From: Chloroflexota bacterium
GTDB taxonomy: Bacteria; Chloroflexota; FW602-bin22; JAMCYS01
Direction of reading: 5' to 3'
DNA length: 6,190 nucleotides
Assembly (NCBI GenBank): GCA_021847625.1
Contig: JAJZQK010000223.1
Coordinates: 1 to 6,190 of the forward strand
Numbering within the stretch: the stretch's first letter is position 1; each line of letters opens with the position of its first letter. Under the pieces are notes generated by a model, which was not told the origin of the DNA, did not search any database, and worked only from the letters and a program-made list of their open reading frames with translations. Below, in pieces: positions 3,412 to 6,190 of this stretch. The position numbers and the translations under genes are program-made.

Positions 3412-6190
3412 ATCCCAGGCCTCAGGGGACCGACTCTATCGGTAGGGGCGTGTACCTCACCGGGCCAGACCGTCGACCTGCTGGGCACGAAGTTCTCAGC
3501 GAACACGCAGGTGACCCTCACGTGGGACGACGCCCAAGTCGGCACCGTGCAGAGTGACGACGGGGGCGTCTTCCGAGCGAGGTTCACCATACCGCCCGGG
3601 ACGATGCCCGGCGTTCATCAGCTGGACGCCAAAGCAGGCGGGGATAGAACAGCGGCGGGTATCTGCGTGAGCAGCGTCGACCAGCAGCCCTCCGCAACGG
3701 CGACGAGCAGCCCCGCGCCGACCAATCCGCCCACAAACACCCCAGCGCCCAATATCTCGCCTAGACGCACGCCAACGACCACTCCGACTAGCACGCCAAG
3801 TGACCCGCCGGCCGCGGAGGGACTGTTGGTCTACGGAGACGCCCTTGCCCCCGGCTGGCAAGACTACTCATGGAGCGGCACGGTGGACTTCGCCGCCAAA
3901 GACCGTGTCCAAACAGGGAGCAAGGCCATCGCCTTCACGCTCACGGCTGGTTGGGGGGCCTTCTCTGCCGGCCTGACCTCGGGCACTCTGGACACGAGTC
4001 CTTTCAGCAACGTCCGCTTCTACGTGAACGGCGGTGCGAATGGCGGCCAGTCGTTCCAGTTCCTCCTGCATTACCCGGGCGGTACCGATTGGGGCACGTC
4101 CGTTCTCCTCACCGACTACATTCCAGGGGGAGTGCTGCCGGCGAACGAATGGCGCCTCATCGACATACCGCTCTCGGCTTTGGCCGCGGCCAACACGACG
4201 ATTGATCGGCTGGCCTTTCAGGACACCACCGGTCACCCTCAGAGCACCATCTACATCGACGGTATCGAGTTCTACCAGAAGGACGGAACCACGCCCCCGG
4301 CAACGACGACCCCGTCGCCGGAGCCAACGTCCGTGCCTCCTACGCCGACGCCGACGACGGCGCCCGACCAAGGGAACGCGGGATCAGCCTTCCCTCTCGG
4401 GGTCTTCGAAGACGCCGGCATGATCGGCAGCAACCAGGCGGCATTTGAGGCGATGATAAACGATATCAAGGGCCGGGGCCTAGACTCCGTAATGATCACC
4501 AATGGCTCCGCGCCGCAAGATGCTCCCATGCTCGACGTGTCCGACCGGCTGGGCGCAAACGTGTACATCGGTCCCTTCGACGAGCTATGGCGCCAGTGGT
4601 GGCCGAGCTCGGTGCCGGCAGACGAACAGATTGCCCGGCAGGTAATCTCGCCCCTCGTGGACCAATTCAAGACGCATCCGAGTCTGAAGGCGTACTACAT
4701 CATCGATGAGCCGGACTCCGAGATGGCAGACAAGGTGGCCATCGCCGCCAAGGTCTTCCGTGACCTCGACCCACCTCGCGGCAATTTCCCGCTGCTGATC
4801 GGCTTCGACCGCATTGACGAGATCGTGCCGACAGCCCAGCCCAACCCAATGGTGATCGACGCCTACCCGTTCGCCTCAGACGCCGCTATCGGCGACACGG
4901 CGATGCGCGGGTTCGGGTACAACATGGACTTCACCGACTACATCCGAAGGGCCGTCAGCGCCAAGCCGGCGAACGTGCCTCTCTGGATCGTCCTCCAGAC
5001 GCACTCCTTCGGCAACGTCGGCGATCCGTACTCCCTGCGAGCGCCAACCCCGGCAGAGGTGCGGCTGGAGAACTGGCTGGCCATCGGCGAAGGTGCCCAG
5101 GGCATCTTCTGGTTCATCTACAGTTCCCAGCAGGGCTGGCAGGGACTGGCCGACAACCCTGCCCTGTATAACGAGGTAACCGCCCTCGCGCAAAGAACCG
5201 TCCCGCTGCGGTCGACGCTCCTTGGCCTGCACAAAGTGGCCGATCAGTTCTCCGTGACCGGCAACTACACCTCGACCCTCTCCGACGGCAACAACTACTA
5301 CGCCGTCGTCGTCAACAGGGACTGCCAGAACCAGCAGCAATTGCGGGTCAACTTGGGCACCCTGAAAGGCAAACTACGGGACCTCGAGTCCGGCAACGTG
5401 TACGCCGCGGGCGATCCGATACCGTTCGCCCCGGGCGACGGCAAGATCTTCGCTCTAGTTAGCGACAGCGCGGGCGGAAGCACGCCGGTACCGACGGCCA
5501 CGCCCACCCGCCCGGCCGCCACGCCGACGCCAACCTCCGTTCCCGTCAACCCGAGCGAGGGGACCTTCGTCACGGGCATCAACTTTGGCGGTAACGCCGT
5601 GACGATCGACGGCCACCCCTGGCTCTCCTGGGACGAGGCCAAGGCCGAGGGCGTCACTACCACCGCCGGCCAGACATGGTCGGGCGACACGGGACCGATC
5701 AATCCCGCGGTCGACGGCGACGGCGTGCATATGCTGCAAACGTTGATCTGGAACAACGAGGCCAACTTCTCGGTATCTACGCCGGTACCGAATGGCGACT
5801 ACAACGTCTACCTCTGGTTGATGGAGAACTACGAGTCCGGCTTCCGCGACATGAATGTCAAGATGGAAGGGGCCAGTGCTGCATCCGCCATCGGCGACCT
5901 GCCGCTGAACACGTGGGCGAAGTATGGGCCCTACGCCGCCACCGTGCGCGACGGCAGGCTAGATGTTGACATTGTGAAAGCCAGCAAGGGTGACCCCATT
6001 CTGATGGGTATGGCAGTGTTCACCAAGGGTAGCGTCCTGCTACCTACCCCTAGCTCGACGCCCACGGCTCCAGCGCCCGCTCCCACACCGACCCCACCCG
6101 CGCCGACGGCAACCGTAGCCCCACCCAGCTCGTCTGAGGCGGGGGTGCCCATTCTCAACCTCGACCACGGCCAGGACGTGGAGACCTTCT
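3310..6190 (+). CDS. Secreted modular glycoside-hydrolase-like protein with Ig-like, carbohydrate-binding-like and malectin-like domains (C-terminus beyond window)
   Basis: At least 960 residues are open to the right edge with no stop. In order: signal peptide (about 1-34), Ig-like domain (41-120), PT linker (122-171), beta-sandwich resembling a carbohydrate-binding module (172-322), PT linker (323-358), glycoside-hydrolase-like (beta/alpha) barrel plus C-terminal beta domain (359-717), PT linker (718-751), malectin-like domain (752-907), PT linker (908-945), and the first residues of another module. The likely role is binding, and perhaps cleaving, an extracellular or cell-wall glycan; the substrate cannot be told from sequence. 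The start is TTG 3310, placing GGAGG 11 nt upstream and giving a textbook signal peptide; TTG 3325 is the only close alternative. Cysteines are few: C48 and C119, bracketing the Ig-like domain, and C672. The gene diverges from the UPF0182 gene across 514 bp. Secretion and modularity are firm; enzymatic activity is uncertain. Confidence 0.85.
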   Translation, partial: MTAKKLIGNRTLRHALVSLICVLLVGLPMADVSAIPGLRGPTLSVGACTSPGQTVDLLGTKFSANTQVTLTWDDAQVGTVQSDDGGVFRARFTIPPGTMPGVHQLDAKAGGDRTAAGICVSSVDQQPSATATSSPAPTNPPTNTPAPNISPRRTPTTTPTSTPSDPPAAEGLLVYGDALAPGWQDYSWSGTVDFAAKDRVQTGSKAIAFTLTAGWGAFSAGLTSGTLDTSPFSNVRFYVNGGANGGQSFQFLLHYPGGTDWGTSVLLTDYIPGGVLPANEWRLIDIPLSALAAANTTIDRLAFQDTTGHPQSTIYIDGIEFYQKDGTTPPATTTPSPEPTSVPPTPTPTTAPDQGNAGSAFPLGVFEDAGMIGSNQAAFEAMINDIKGRGLDSVMITNGSAPQDAPMLDVSDRLGANVYIGPFDELWRQWWPSSVPADEQIARQVISPLVDQFKTHPSLKAYYIIDEPDSEMADKVAIAAKVFRDLDPPRGNFPLLIGFDRIDEIVPTAQPNPMVIDAYPFASDAAIGDTAMRGFGYNMDFTDYIRRAVSAKPANVPLWIVLQTHSFGNVGDPYSLRAPTPAEVRLENWLAIGEGAQGIFWFIYSSQQGWQGLADNPALYNEVTALAQRTVPLRSTLLGLHKVADQFSVTGNYTSTLSDGNNYYAVVVNRDCQNQQQLRVNLGTLKGKLRDLESGNVYAAGDPIPFAPGDGKIFALVSDSAGGSTPVPTATPTRPAATPTPTSVPVNPSEGTFVTGINFGGNAVTIDGHPWLSWDEAKAEGVTTTAGQTWSGDTGPINPAVDGDGVHMLQTLIWNNEANFSVSTPVPNGDYNVYLWLMENYESGFRDMNVKMEGASAASAIGDLPLNTWAKYGPYAATVRDGRLDVDIVKASKGDPILMGMAVFTKGSVLLPTPSSTPTAPAPAPTPTPPAPTATVAPPSSSEAGVPILNLDHGQDVETF
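3430..3669 (+). other. Ig-like (IPT/TIG-type) domain, residues 41-120
   Basis: The pattern 'C-T-S-P-G-Q-T-V-D-L-L-G-T-K-F ... V-T-L-T-W ... G-V-F-R-A-R-F-T-I-P ... P-G-V-H-Q-L-D-A' matches bacterial Ig-like beta-sandwich repeats with alternating strands and the usual 'PG.V...G..F' opening. C48 near the first strand and C119 at the last could form a disulphide. Such domains act as spacers or adhesion modules on secreted proteins. The exact Pfam family is not certain. Confidence 0.6.
3673..3822 (+). repeat. Pro/Thr/Ser-rich linker 1 (residues 122-171)
   Basis: A low-complexity stretch rich in TP, SP and AP joins the Ig-like domain to the carbohydrate-binding-like domain. It is probably flexible and extended, and possibly O-glycosylated. 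Confidence 0.8.
3823..4275 (+). other. Carbohydrate-binding-like beta-sandwich, residues 172-322
   Basis: The module opens with LLVYGDALAPGWQDYSW and runs through 'GSKAIAFTLTAGWGAFSAGL', 'FSNVRFYVNGG', 'NEWRLIDIPLSAL', 'IDRLAFQDTTG' and 'STIYIDGIEFY'. This order (bound Trp/Asp-rich start, 'W..i.iPLs.L', closing 'iyiD.I.f') is typical of galactose-binding-like jelly-roll modules attached to polysaccharide-active enzymes. Aromatic residues in the W-Q-D-Y-S-W segment and the W-G-A-F turn are candidates for sugar stacking. The ligand is unknown, and I cannot name a CBM family with confidence. Confidence 0.6.
4276..4383 (+). repeat. Pro/Thr-rich linker 2 (residues 323-358)
   Basis: A stretch with repeated TP units (TTPSPEP, PPTPTPTTAP) separates the carbohydrate-binding-like module from the barrel. 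At the DNA level it includes a short run of CCGACG-type units near 4342-4356. Confidence 0.8.
4384..5460 (+). other. Glycoside-hydrolase-like (beta/alpha) barrel with C-terminal beta domain, residues 359-717
   Basis: The segment starts with PLGVFEDAGMIG and alternates strands and helices as in TIM-barrel hydrolases: 'LDSVMITNG', 'GANVYIGPFDE', 'LKAYYIIDEPD' (461-469), 'NPMVIDAYPF' (to 521), 'VPLWIVLQTHSFG', and 'AEVRLENWLAIGEGAQGIFWFIY'. Glu467 in Asp466-Glu467-Pro468 stands where the acid/base of clan GH-A-like enzymes is expected. 'LAIGEGAQGIFWF' resembles the 'lA...GA.Gi.yf' strand of beta-galactosidase-like barrels. From about residue 615 a beta-rich portion ending 'APGDGKIFAL' resembles the small C-terminal beta domain of such enzymes. 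No canonical nucleophile Glu is obvious: Q563 and H565 lie at the candidate strand end. The fold call is moderate; family and substrate are not assignable here. Confidence 0.55.
5461..5562 (+). repeat. Pro/Thr-rich linker 3 (residues 718-751)
   Basis: A TPTxTP-type linker (PTATPTRPAATPTPTS) connects the barrel to the malectin-like domain. Confidence 0.8.
5563..6030 (+). other. Malectin-like carbohydrate-binding domain, residues 752-907
   Basis: The start, 'INFGGNAVTIDG' followed by 'HPWLSWDEA' (W771, W774), is the opening of malectin and malectin-like domains. 'PVPNGDYNVYLWLMENY' (from about 826) matches the 'v.nG.Y.v.l.f.E' strand pair. The closing 'W.KYGPY.ATVRDGRLDVDIV ... DPILMGMAVF' matches the final strands. 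Known malectin domains bind glucose-type sugars, and in bacteria they often accompany glycan-active enzymes. Here it is probably a second binding module. Confidence 0.7.
6031..6144 (+). repeat. Pro/Thr/Ala-rich linker 4 (residues 908-945)
   Basis: A linker rich in TP, AP and PT (for example APAPAPTPTPPAPT read across its middle) follows the malectin-like domain. The final residues, beginning V-P-I-L-N-L-D-H-G-Q-D-V-E-T-F (946-960), have a folded-domain composition and probably open another module cut by the window edge. Confidence 0.75.

Noticed and set aside
3045..3590. 181-codon minus-strand frame overlapping the start of the plus-strand gene
   Set aside because: It is antisense to a clear signal peptide and Ig-like domain. 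Its own product shows no recognisable domain or membrane pattern.
3868..4371. Arg-rich and Val/Gly-rich antisense frames over the PT-linker regions (also 4272-4670, 4876-5340, 5298-5765, 5931-6158)
   Set aside because: These are by-products of GC-rich low-complexity linker codons read in other frames. The plus-strand frame has coherent domains throughout.
3673..6144. Repeated PT-linker DNA as a tandem repeat or CRISPR-like array
   Set aside because: The similarity comes from Thr/Pro codon bias in protein linkers. There are no constant repeats with regular unique spacers.

Overview
The window looks like a chromosomal segment of a GC-rich bacterium, most likely a member of the Chloroflexota. 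This is inferred from three things: Thr/Pro linkers of the 'TPTPTATPT' kind joining extracellular modules, GTG and TTG start codons, and a UPF0182 membrane protein. UPF0182 proteins occur in Actinobacteria, Cyanobacteria, some Firmicutes and Chloroflexota, so the assignment is tentative.

Layout. Positions 1-62 hold a perfect 14-bp hairpin just beyond the end of the first gene. Positions 63-2795 (minus strand) encode a complete 910-residue UPF0182/COG1615 protein. It has seven N-terminal membrane helices, a large domain predicted to lie outside the cell, and a C-terminal coiled coil with a Gln-rich tail. Its start is best placed at a GTG (2795) with a good Shine-Dalgarno. A consensus-like promoter (TTGACA-17-TAGACT) lies just upstream, inside the longer reading frame that opens at ATG 2936. 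Positions 2796-3309 are a 514-bp divergent intergenic region with the promoter elements, a 15-bp palindrome and three TCGAC boxes spaced 11-12 bp. From 3310 to the right edge (plus strand) runs one very long open frame, cut off by the window end, of at least 960 residues.

The plus-strand protein is secreted and modular. In order it has a signal peptide, an Ig-like domain with a probable disulphide, a PT linker, a carbohydrate-binding-like beta-sandwich, a PT linker, a glycoside-hydrolase-like (beta/alpha) barrel with its own C-terminal beta domain, a PT linker, a malectin-like domain, a PT linker, and the start of a further module. The layout suggests binding and possibly cleavage of a polysaccharide or glycoconjugate at or outside the cell surface. 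The barrel has an Asp-Glu-Pro motif at the expected acid/base strand, but apparently Gln where retaining clan GH-A enzymes have the nucleophile Glu.

The two genes diverge and both products probably face the outside of the cell. Nothing in the sequence shows that they work together. I found no RNA genes, mobile elements or CRISPR arrays. The strongest candidate for something undescribed is the barrel module and its combination with the flanking modules.
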